Of a stretch of 64,000 nt of DNA, positions 57,568-64,000 are shown piece after piece (position 1 is the stretch's first letter; the number at the start of each line of letters is the position of its first letter). The notes under the pieces were generated by a model. That model saw only the letters and a program-made list of their open reading frames with translations. It was not told the origin of the DNA and did no database searches. This DNA comes from Sandaracinus amylolyticus (GTDB lineage: Bacteria; Myxococcota_A; Polyangia; Polyangiales; Sandaracinaceae). Both the position numbers and the translations under genes were made by a program. The stretch is taken from assembly GCF_021631985.1 (NCBI RefSeq), contig NZ_CP070225.1, forward strand, positions 3,286,001-3,350,000. Direction: 5' to 3'.

Positions 57568-58806
57568 TCATCGACAGCGCGCGCGCAGCTCTTCCACGTC
57601 GCCGTGGCACGTGATGCACGCGCGCGCGTTGGTCTCCAGCGCGCCGCGACACGACATCGCGAAGCCCGGCGGATGCGGGCTCACGCCCGCGCCGATCCCC
57701 CGCGCGCCGTGGCACTGCACGCAGTCCTCCTCGGCGTGACAGCTCGCGCAGCTCTGCATCGAGCGCACAGCCTCGATCGCGTGCATGTTCGGCCCGCGCA
57801 CCCACACCGCGGTCGGCGGATGCCAGCGATCGCGCGTGCGCACGTCGGGCGCCGCGATCGGCGCGATGCCGAGGCGCCCGTGACACTCCGCGCAGAACTG
57901 CGAGATCGTGTGGCAGCTCGTGCAGCGCCCGCCGCTCGTGCCGAGCTCGCCGTCGCGCCGCGCGTAGACCGGATGCACGGTGAGGAAGTCGCTCGGGTGC
58001 ACGCGCCGCGGTCGCACCCGTCCGTCGTGGCAGTCGGTGCAGTCGCTCTCGGTGTGGCACTCGGCGCAGAGCGGGCCCTGATCGGCCGCGACCCAGCGAT
58101 GCCGCACCAGCCACTCGTGATCGTGGCGCATGCCCGCCATCCAGCGCGGCGGGTTCATCCAGCCCTCGGGCCAGCGCGCGTGCAGCTGTCCCGAAGGGTT
58201 CGCGACGTGACAGCCCTCGCACGCGAGCGGACGAGGCGCGGCCGGCACGTCACCGAGCCCGCTCGGCGCATGACAGCGGAAGCAGTCGCGCATCGTCGGC
58301 AGATGCGCCCGCGTCGCGAGGCGCGCGTCGGGGACTCCGGCGTGACAGTCGAGACAGGTCTGTCCCGCCTGCACGTGCGCGCGGTGCGAGAACCGCAGGC
58401 GCGCCGCGGGGACGTCGGAGACCGGCGCGATCGGCGCGCCCGCATCGCTCGGCGGAGGGACGAACCCCATGTGACAGGTGCCGCACGTCTCGATGGTCGG
58501 CGTCGCGCGATCGATCTCGCGCGCATGGCACGGCAGGCAGGTGCGCTCCGCGGGGATCAGGCGATCGGCGGACGACTCGCTGGTCGGTGCGCCGTCGTGA
58601 CAGCGCGCGCACTCGAGCTCGCGATGCGCGGGGAGCGAGTGGTCCATCCGCAGCGCGATGCGCTGCGGCGGATAGATGATCGTCGAGCGCCCGAGGTCGC
58701 GCGGCCGCGCGCTCGCGCTGCGCTGTCCGACGCTCGCCCCGCTCGTCAGCCCGAGCACGAACGCGAGCGCGATCCCGATCGCGACGACGTACTGCACCGC
58801 TCTCAT
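57568..58806 (-). CDS. exported multiheme c-type cytochrome with 13 CxxCH motifs
   Basis: 412 residues from the ATG at 58806. A signal or anchor (VVAIGIALAFVLGLTSGA) is followed by 13 heme-binding motifs, read in order as CARCH, CLPCH, CGTCH, CLDCH, CFRCH, CEGCH, CAECH, CTDCH, CTSCH, CAECH, CASCH, CVQCH and CITCH. Additional His residues (HSLPAH, FSHRAH) could be distal ligands. This is a cytochrome c3/NrfH-like type of multiheme electron carrier. The ATG overlaps the stop of an outer-membrane barrel gene by 4 bases (ATGA), so both are made from one mRNA. A periplasmic wire across or next to that barrel is the obvious inference. Confidence 0.9.
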   Translation of the reverse strand: MRAVQYVVAIGIALAFVLGLTSGASVGQRSASARPRDLGRSTIIYPPQRIALRMDHSLPAHRELECARCHDGAPTSESSADRLIPAERTCLPCHAREIDRATPTIETCGTCHMGFVPPPSDAGAPIAPVSDVPAARLRFSHRAHVQAGQTCLDCHAGVPDARLATRAHLPTMRDCFRCHAPSGLGDVPAAPRPLACEGCHVANPSGQLHARWPEGWMNPPRWMAGMRHDHEWLVRHRWVAADQGPLCAECHTESDCTDCHDGRVRPRRVHPSDFLTVHPVYARRDGELGTSGGRCTSCHTISQFCAECHGRLGIAPIAAPDVRTRDRWHPPTAVWVRGPNMHAIEAVRSMQSCASCHAEEDCVQCHGARGIGAGVSPHPPGFAMSCRGALETNARACITCHGDVEELRARCR

Positions 58807-60215
58807 CGCCACGTCTCCACGCGCAGCCACGCGATCAATCGGAACCGATTGCCCACCACCCTGCTCGCCGCGTGCTGCAGCTCGACGAGGATCGACGCCT
58901 GCTCGGTGAGATCGAAGATCGCGTCGATCGACTCGCTCACCACCGTCCCGTAGAGGTCCTGACGCAGCGGATCGTCGAAGTGCCACACACTCACGTGCAG
59001 GCCCAGCGCGATCTCGGGGATGAGCCGCCGCCGCGCGTCGATCGACACGCCCGCGACCGGACCGAGCGAGCCGCTCCACGCGAAGCCGGAGAGCCCCGCG
59101 TCGATGCGCTCGATCCGCGCGCGCGCCCATCCCTCGACGCCCGCGTCGTAGTCCTCGCCCCACGGCGCGCCGAGATCGGCGTGACGACCGCGCAGCGCCC
59201 CGCCGAGCTCGACGTCGTCGCTGAGGCGCACGCTCCCGCCGAGCCGCGCCTCGTCGATCGGCGCGGTCTGGAACCACGCCCAGATCGTGCCGGGATCGAA
59301 GCGCGGCACGTGTCGCTCGATCGAGGCCCGCGCGCTCCAGATCCCCTCGCGCAATTCGATCGCACCGAGCGCGTCGATCACCGTGATGTCGAGCAGATCG
59401 AGCACGCCGATCGCTTCCATGCGCAAGAGCGGGATCGGCTGCGACGTCGCGCTCAGCGAGAGGCGCGACAGCACCGTTCCGTCGTCCTCCCACGCGTGCC
59501 GCACGCCCGCGCCGAGCTGCAGCCACTCGCCCGGCCCGCCGCGCACCCGCGCGCCCACCACCCAGGTGTCGATGCCGGGATCGGTCCACGGCGCGACCGT
59601 CGCGTCGACGTCGCTGCGATCGACGCGCATCTCGCCCTGCGGCTCGAACGCCGGCGTCCCGAGCAGGCTCGTGCCTCGCACCATCAAGCCCGCGAACGCC
59701 TCCGCGGAGATCCACGGCCAGGGCGCGATCCGCGCGCTCACTCCGTCGAACCGCACGAACCCGATCGGATCGACCTCGAGCTGCCGCCCGACCCGCGCCG
59801 CGATCCCGAGAGGCAAGCCGTCGATCGCGACCCAGAGCATCGGCAGATCGATCAGCGATGGCGACGTGAGCGGCTGCCATCCGCCCGTCATCTCGCGATC
59901 GTACGCGCGCACGCAGAGCTCGCCGCCGACCAGGCAGTCCTCGCCGAAGTCGTGGTAGAGCCGCAGCCGCACGCTCGCCGAGAGGCGAATCTGGCGTCCA
60001 TCGGGCTCGGGCGCGCCGAGCGGCTGCACGAGCCGCAGCCCGAGGTTGGACGTGAAGCGGCGCCGCGCGAGGAACGTCGTCGTGCCCGGCGCGCGCACCT
60101 CGTAGACCTGGAAGCTCGCGTCGCTGTCGAGCTCCACGTCGAGCGCGCGCGCGGATGGGACGGCGAGCGCGAGCATCGCCGCCGCGAGCGCGACGGCTCC
60201 GATCCGCCGCGTCAC
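58803..60215 (-). CDS. large outer-membrane beta-barrel protein paired with a multiheme cytochrome
   Basis: 470 residues from the GTG at 60215 (ALAAAMLALAVPSARALD signal). The chain consists of long alternating strands separated by short turns (RRFTSNLGLRLVQPLGAP, LSASVRLRLYHDFGEDC, WLQLGAGVRHAWEDDG, RFRLIAWLRVETW), consistent with about 18-22 strands. It has no plug or Omp85 motif. GTGA overlap with the YbjN-like gene upstream and ATGA overlap with the multiheme cytochrome downstream indicate translational coupling. By analogy with MtrB-type porins, it may sheath the cytochrome; sequence similarity to MtrB was not recognised. Confidence 0.75.
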   Translation of the reverse strand: MTRRIGAVALAAAMLALAVPSARALDVELDSDASFQVYEVRAPGTTTFLARRRFTSNLGLRLVQPLGAPEPDGRQIRLSASVRLRLYHDFGEDCLVGGELCVRAYDREMTGGWQPLTSPSLIDLPMLWVAIDGLPLGIAARVGRQLEVDPIGFVRFDGVSARIAPWPWISAEAFAGLMVRGTSLLGTPAFEPQGEMRVDRSDVDATVAPWTDPGIDTWVVGARVRGGPGEWLQLGAGVRHAWEDDGTVLSRLSLSATSQPIPLLRMEAIGVLDLLDITVIDALGAIELREGIWSARASIERHVPRFDPGTIWAWFQTAPIDEARLGGSVRLSDDVELGGALRGRHADLGAPWGEDYDAGVEGWARARIERIDAGLSGFAWSGSLGPVAGVSIDARRRLIPEIALGLHVSVWHFDDPLRQDLYGTVVSESIDAIFDLTEQASILVELQHAASRVVGNRFRLIAWLRVETWR

Positions 60216-60679
60216 TCGCTGCGCTGATCGCTCGAGCGTTGCGTGCCGAAGCGCGTCGCGAGCGCGTCGTCCCAGGAGTCCGCGAGGCGGCCGATGCTGC
60301 GGATCGTGGTGTCGACCTCCGAGGCATCGAGATCGCGCAGCGCGCGCTCGGCGACCACGACCACGTCGGCGCCGAGCAGCCCGAACGCCGCGCCGACGAG
60401 CTCGCGCGCGTTGAGCTCGAGCACGTGCTGGAAGAGCGCGGTGCGCTGCGGCTCCGCCCCGGGGATCTTCACGACCGGCGCCGCGACACGGAGCGACCCC
60501 TCGCGTCCCGCCGCGGGCTCGTGCACCGCGACGACGATGCGCGCGCTGCCACGCCGGAGCACGTACGACGCGGCGCTCGCGTCGCCTGTCAGCTTCGCGG
60601 TCGCTGCGTCGATCCCGAGCCGCCCGATCGCCTCTTCCACCAGCGTGATCGCTCGCTTCGTGTCGTCGTCGGCCGCCAT
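60212..60679 (-). CDS. YbjN/CesT-like domain protein
   Basis: 155 residues from the ATG at 60679 (a GTG lies two codons earlier). The fold pattern matches YbjN and type III chaperone-like domains: an opening helix (TKRAITLVEEAIGRLG), strands ARIVVAVHEPA and GSLRVAAPVVKIPG, then ALFQHVLELNARELVGAAFG and VVVVAERALRDLD, DTTIRSIGRLAD. Proteins of this fold bind unfolded or partner proteins. It heads the barrel-cytochrome operon, so a dedicated chaperone or assembly role is possible. A promoter lies just upstream. Confidence 0.75.
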   Translation of the reverse strand: MAADDDTKRAITLVEEAIGRLGIDAATAKLTGDASAASYVLRRGSARIVVAVHEPAAGREGSLRVAAPVVKIPGAEPQRTALFQHVLELNARELVGAAFGLLGADVVVVAERALRDLDASEVDTTIRSIGRLADSWDDALATRFGTQRSSDQRSE

Positions 60680-60699
60680 CGTCACCGCTCCGCGACGGG

Positions 60700-60728
60700 A
60701 TTCGACGATGCGCGGCGATCGAAGTCAA
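60700..60728 (-). promoter_or_regulatory. candidate sigma-70 promoter of the YbjN-barrel-cytochrome operon
   Basis: On the minus strand TTGACT (60728-60723) and TCGAAT (60705-60700) are exactly 17 bases apart, 20 bases upstream of the start codon. Confidence 0.45.
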
Positions 60729-60774
60729 GGAGCGCTCGACGGCGTCGATCGCGGATGACAGAGAGAACGTCGCC

Positions 60775-61425
60775 TTGAGCCCCGAGTCGATCGTCGAGCG
60801 CGTGGTGGCGCGACTGCCGGAAGCCGAGATCCAGCGCGCGCAGGCCGAGTTCCACGCACGCACGGGGCCCTTCGCGCCGGGCGAGCCGTTCTACGAGGAG
60901 CGGGTGCGCGCGTTCCTCGACTGGCTGGTGATCGAGCGTCACGAGGGCGCCGCGATGCGCGCGTTCCTCCCCTCGCTCGCGCCTGCCGAGCAGCCGCTCG
61001 CGCGCGCGATGCTCGCGTCGATGCGCAGCCTCTTCCGCGTGACCGACCAGCGCGGCGACGATGGACCGATCGTCGATTGCCTGCTCTACGGCGCGCGCTT
61101 CGTGGCGCGGGGCGACGAGCTGCCGGGCTCGCGATTGACCGCGGGCGACGTGCTCGACGGACGCGCGATCGGGCTCGGTGGTCGGGTGATGCTCGCGCCC
61201 GGTCCGGTCTTCCATCCGCGCGAGGCGCACGAGGCGCTCGCCGCGCTGCTCGAGACCGCGCGCGCCGCGGGGCGCTGCGACGGGACGCTGCTCGATCCGC
61301 TGCTGCGCATGCGGATGCGGCTCGACCGCTTCGAGAGCATCCGCGCCAAGCACATCTACCGCTTCGACGCGCTCGACCGCACCGAGATCCTGACCGCGCC
61401 CTGGGCGGCCGACGCGTCCGGCTGA
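60775..61425 (+). CDS. hypothetical cytoplasmic protein
   Basis: 216 residues from a TTG; no ATG or GTG start is available in frame. It is a compact helical protein, including IVERVVARLPEAEIQRAQAE, FLDWLVIERHEGAAMRAFL, a central ARFVARGDELPGSRLTAGDV and a basic region RMRMRLDRFESIRAKHIYRF. It has no signal peptide. The family is not recognised. It is divergent from the multiheme operon. Confidence 0.6.
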   Translation: MSPESIVERVVARLPEAEIQRAQAEFHARTGPFAPGEPFYEERVRAFLDWLVIERHEGAAMRAFLPSLAPAEQPLARAMLASMRSLFRVTDQRGDDGPIVDCLLYGARFVARGDELPGSRLTAGDVLDGRAIGLGGRVMLAPGPVFHPREAHEALAALLETARAAGRCDGTLLDPLLRMRMRLDRFESIRAKHIYRFDALDRTEILTAPWAADASG

Positions 61426-61500
61426 ATTTCGCTGAGATCGACGCGCGCGCCGGGCGAAACCGTCGTGCCGAGCGACGGTTTGGCGCCACTCGCATCAAAT

Positions 61501-61590
61501 CGTCATTTCCTCGACAAAAAGTTCCCCAGAGGCCCGAAACGGCCATTGGGTCGCGACAAAAAGTCCAAACTCGCCCGAAATGGTCATTTC
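61501..61590. repeat. imperfect tandem repeat of about 41 bases, two copies and a partial third
   Basis: Shared blocks recur at a 40-42-base step: GTCATT or GCCATT at 61502, 61542 and 61583; CGACAAAAAGT at 61512 and 61554; GCCCGAAA at 61532 and 61573. The stretch is clearly more AT-rich than its surroundings. It lies between the hypothetical gene and the rnpB terminator, a 228-base region with no gene. A perfect 9-bp hairpin (CGCCGGGGG T CCCCCGGCG) follows at 61628-61646. Confidence 0.55.
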
Positions 61591-61653
61591 GCGCGTCTGG
61601 GGACCTTCTCGTACAGTCTCACCATCCCGCCGGGGGTCCCCCGGCGAATCGCC

Positions 61654-61692
61654 AAAAAGCGCGGAGCCCGCGGTGTCTCCACCGCGGGCTCC
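61654..61692 (-). terminator. rho-independent terminator of rnpB
   Basis: A perfect 13-bp stem (GGAGCCCGCGGTG / CACCGCGGGCTCC) with loop GAGA is followed on the minus strand by GCGCTTTTTGG. It begins 3 bases after the end of the RNase P RNA. Confidence 0.9.
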
Positions 61693-61694
61693 GG

Positions 61695-62130
61695 GTCGGA
61701 CCGGCTCGTAAGCCGAGTTCTGTTCTCTCTCCGCGTCGCCGCGAAGCGAGTGGCGATCATTCCTCTAGGACGCGCGTTGCCGCGTGCCTCCAGCGACACA
61801 CCCGGGAGCTTCGGACGGGCCGTCCTCTCGTGCCTCCGAAGACACCTTGCGGCGCCCCGGAGACACAGCGCTCCCCTATTCGGTCTTGCTCCGGATGGGG
61901 TTTGCCGTGCAGCCGCTGTCACCAGCGGCCCGGTGAGCTCTTACCTCACCGTTTCACCCTTGCCGCGATGCCTCTCTCACGAGAGGGGGCGGCGGTCTGC
62001 TCTCTGTTGCACTGTCCTCGGGGTCGCCCCCACCGGCCGTTAGCCGGCATCCTGCCCTGTGGAGCTCGGACTTTCCTCCCGCGTGCCCGCCTTTCGACGG
62101 TGCGCCGGCGATCACCCGAGCCGCTCCGAC
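61695..62130 (-). ncRNA. rnpB: RNase P RNA
   Basis: About 436 nt on the minus strand. The 5' conserved block GAGGAAAGTCCGAGCTCCAC and the downstream GTGCAACAGAGAGCAGACCG block are both nearly canonical for bacterial RNase P. The 3' end reads AGAACTCGGCTTACGAGCCGG. The two ends pair as helix P1: 62130-62117 with 61708-61695, 13 of 14 positions. The CGGTGAGGTAAGAGCTCACCG and GACAGCGGCTGC helices also fit type A. It processes tRNA 5' ends together with RnpA. Ends are inferred from P1. Confidence 0.95.
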
Positions 62131-62225
62131 AGCGGCGCACTCTGTAGCGCTTCGCGCGCGACGCAAGCGCGGACGGGCTGCGAGAAATTCGACCCGGCGA
62201 TCCCCGGTCCGTAGGGTCGGCCGCG

Positions 62226-63398
62226 ATGCGTCGCGTGCTCGCGATCGGCCTCGTCGCCTGGCTCGTCGGATGCGGAGGAACGCCCGAGGTCTCGAGCGAG
62301 ACCGACGCTGCTGCCACCGTGGTCGCGCCGGCGCCGAGCCCGCGCACGCCGCAGCCCCCCGCGACGCCGGGGCCGACGATCGCGGTGCCCGCGGGCGTGG
62401 TGCTTGCCGGGAGCACGCCGGGCACTCCGTTTCGCCGCCCTTCGCGCGAGGTCGACGAGATCCCGGTCGAGCTGCCGGCGTTCGCGATCGATCGGCACCC
62501 CTACCCCAACGAGCCCTTCGCGCCGCCGCAGCTCGTGACCAGCCGCGCCGAGGCCGCCGCGCTGTGCGAGGCCCGGGGCGCGCGGCTGTGCACCGAGCTC
62601 GAGTGGGAGCGCGCCTGCGAGGGCGACGCGCACGACCGCTTCCCCGGCGGGCGCACCTACGACGCCGATCGCTGCAGCCGCGATCGCAGCGCGTGCGCGA
62701 GCGCGCTCGGCGCGATGCGGATGGGCGAGACCGCACCGGAGTGGACCGCGAGCGATGCGGCCGAATCGCTGGTGCGACGCGGTCGCTCGGCGGTGCTGCG
62801 CGGCGCCCAGGCCGATGCCCCCGCGGACCAGCATCGGTGCGACGCGCGCGTGCTCGAGGTGCCCGAGGCCGCGCCCGCCGCGGCGTTCCGGTGCTGCCAC
62901 GGCACGGCGCCGGCAGTGCGATACCCCGAGGTCGATCGGCCGCGCGAGGTCGTCGATCTCACGGTCGAGCGCGACGCGATCCGCGCCGCGCTGCGCGGGG
63001 TGCCCGAGCTCGCGGCGTATGCCGACGACTTCGAGCCGTACGCCGAGGCCGACGGCGATCGCGCGCTGGCGTGCGCGAACGTCGACCGTCGGGCGCTCGC
63101 GGGATGGGAGCTCGCGCCGGGGCCCTTCGCGTGGTCGCCCTCGCCGGGCGAAGCGACGTGGGTGGTCGCGGGACGTGGCGGCGGCTCGTCGCTGATCGCC
63201 GTGCTCTACGTGCTGCCGGGGGATCGCTTCGCGCACGCCGCGAGCTTCGTGCTCGAGGGCGAAGACGCGCCGATCGCCGTCACCCGCACGCCTCCTTCGC
63301 GCGGCGAGCTGCAGTGGAGCGCGTGCTGGGGCCGCCCCGGCGATGGCGGCGTGGTGCGCTTCGGCGAGGACTCGATCGTGCGCGTGATCTCGCACTGA
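62226..63398 (+). CDS. lipoprotein with a formylglycine-enzyme (SUMF1)-like domain
   Basis: 390 residues. The lipobox is WLVGCGG, followed by a Pro/Thr-rich linker to about residue 52. The FGE-sulfatase-type domain begins VPAGVVLAGSTPGTPF, continues through DEIPVELPAFAIDRHPYPNE and has the family core SRAEAAALCEARGARLCTEL, EWERACEG. The C-terminal WTASD and FRCCHG segments fit the fold. The catalytic Cys pair of true FGE cannot be confirmed. A further 130-residue C-terminal beta-rich domain (VVDLTVERDAIRAALRG) is unassigned. Probably an outer-surface protein of unknown role. Confidence 0.8.
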   Translation: MRRVLAIGLVAWLVGCGGTPEVSSETDAAATVVAPAPSPRTPQPPATPGPTIAVPAGVVLAGSTPGTPFRRPSREVDEIPVELPAFAIDRHPYPNEPFAPPQLVTSRAEAAALCEARGARLCTELEWERACEGDAHDRFPGGRTYDADRCSRDRSACASALGAMRMGETAPEWTASDAAESLVRRGRSAVLRGAQADAPADQHRCDARVLEVPEAAPAAAFRCCHGTAPAVRYPEVDRPREVVDLTVERDAIRAALRGVPELAAYADDFEPYAEADGDRALACANVDRRALAGWELAPGPFAWSPSPGEATWVVAGRGGGSSLIAVLYVLPGDRFAHAASFVLEGEDAPIAVTRTPPSRGELQWSACWGRPGDGGVVRFGEDSIVRVISH

Positions 63399-63431
63399 CT
63401 CGTGCGGCGCGCTGCGCTAGCGTGCCCGGCC

Positions 63432-64000
63432 ATGCGTTTGATGCGGCTCCGCCACGGCGGGCTCGACTACTGGGCCCGCCTCTACGACGACGCGACCGCG
63501 CGGCTGTGGACCGCAGCGCCCTGGGAGGGCGGGACCGAGACGGACCGGCTCGTGCCGATCAAGAAGGGCGCGGTCCTGCCGCCGGTCGTGCCGAGCAAGA
63601 TCGTCTGCGTCGGACGGAACTACCGCGAGCACGCGAAGGAGCTCGGGCACGAGGTGCCGCCCGAGCCGCTGCTCTTCATGAAGCCGCCGAGCGCGCTGCT
63701 CGCGCACGAGGGGACGGTGCTGCTGCCCCCGCAGTCGAGCCGCGTCGAGCACGAGGGCGAGCTCGCGGTGGTCGTGGGCACGACGCTGCGCCGGGCCGAC
63801 GTCGCGACCGCGGCGCGCTCGATCGGAGGAATCACGTGCGCCAACGACGTCACGGCGCGCGATCTCCAGCGCAAGGACGTGCAGTTCACCCGCGCGAAGA
63901 GCTTCGACACGTTCTGCCCGATCGGGCCCTGGCTCGAGACCGAGCCGGGCGAGCTCGCATCGCTCTCGCTCCGCACCCGCGTCAACGGCGAGACCCGCCA
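63432..64000 (+). CDS. fumarylacetoacetate hydrolase family protein (partial, 3' end beyond the window)
   Basis: An ATG at 63432 opens a frame that runs past the window edge; 189 codons are visible. The FAH-family core is plain: VPSKIVCVGRNYREHAKELG, PPEPLLFMKPPSALLAHEG, the metal ligands in RVEHEGELAVVVG (EGE), GITCANDVTARDLQRKD and KSFDTFCPIGPWL. Such proteins hydrolyse or decarboxylate C-C bonds of 2,4-diketo acids (FAH, HpcE-like isomerase/decarboxylase). The exact substrate cannot be told from the part visible. Confidence 0.9.
   Translation, partial: MRLMRLRHGGLDYWARLYDDATARLWTAAPWEGGTETDRLVPIKKGAVLPPVVPSKIVCVGRNYREHAKELGHEVPPEPLLFMKPPSALLAHEGTVLLPPQSSRVEHEGELAVVVGTTLRRADVATAARSIGGITCANDVTARDLQRKDVQFTRAKSFDTFCPIGPWLETEPGELASLSLRTRVNGETR

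Noticed and set aside
57603-57620. TGGCAC-like sigma-54 promoter hit
   Set aside because: It lies inside the cytochrome coding region and the GG to GC spacing is 8 rather than 10 bases. Other TGGCAC hits failed likewise.
61501-61590. Possible CRISPR array
   Set aside because: Only two and a partial copy, poorly conserved, no uniform spacers and no cas genes.

Overview
The window is chromosomal DNA of very high GC content with dense gene packing and strong third-position GC bias. Several traits point to a myxobacterium of the phylum Myxococcota, most probably class Polyangia (a Sandaracinus-like lineage). These are many lipoproteins with Cys-Gly-Gly-Asp-Asp starts followed by Asp/Ala/Gly linkers, FHA- and TPR-linked sigma-54 activators, heme-motif lipoproteins, and many GTG and probable CTG or TTG starts. 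The taxon is an inference from style; no 16S gene is present. No phage, insertion sequence, CRISPR array or tRNA was seen.

Layout, 1-10.5 kb: the N-terminus of an unidentified protein, glyoxalase I, an alpha/beta hydrolase, a large polysaccharide co-polymerase fused to a degenerate tyrosine-kinase-like domain, a 1-Cys-type peroxiredoxin, a beta-propeller-like protein, a YhhQ queuosine-precursor transporter and a TerC metal exporter, then a large lipoprotein. 10.5-17.3 kb: ndk, then an icd-mdh-sucC-sucD TCA-cycle operon with clear terminators, then xerD and a crotonase. 17.3-26.5 kb: an Omp85-type barrel fused to an M1-peptidase-like domain without a zinc motif, a class II amidotransferase lacking its nucleophile Cys, a patatin, a TPR-lipoprotein-cutA operon, and the efp-epmA pair (EF-P and its lysylation enzyme). 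26.5-37.7 kb: lipoproteins, a copper monooxygenase with a heme motif, an FG-GAP protein, a sugar dehydrogenase-like protein, a TonB-type protein, a membrane glycosyltransferase and a membrane zincin.

37.8-46.2 kb is a signalling block: a hybrid histidine kinase, an FHA-sigma54 activator, and a 1353-residue ATPase-TPR-sigma54 activator followed after 7 nt by a small secreted protein with a repeated GDPDPEPN motif. 46.2-51.3 kb: a GntR-type regulator with tandem palindromes, a split GMC oxidoreductase and a membrane histidine kinase. 52.4-57.6 kb: alanine dehydrogenase, outer-membrane and heme-motif envelope proteins and a glycosyltransferase. 57.6-60.7 kb: a translationally coupled operon encoding a YbjN-like protein, an outer-membrane barrel and a 13-CxxCH multiheme cytochrome. 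This is the best candidate for an undescribed system, a possible porin-cytochrome electron conduit. The window ends with RNase P RNA (minus strand, with its own terminator), a formylglycine-enzyme-like lipoprotein and the start of a fumarylacetoacetate hydrolase family gene.
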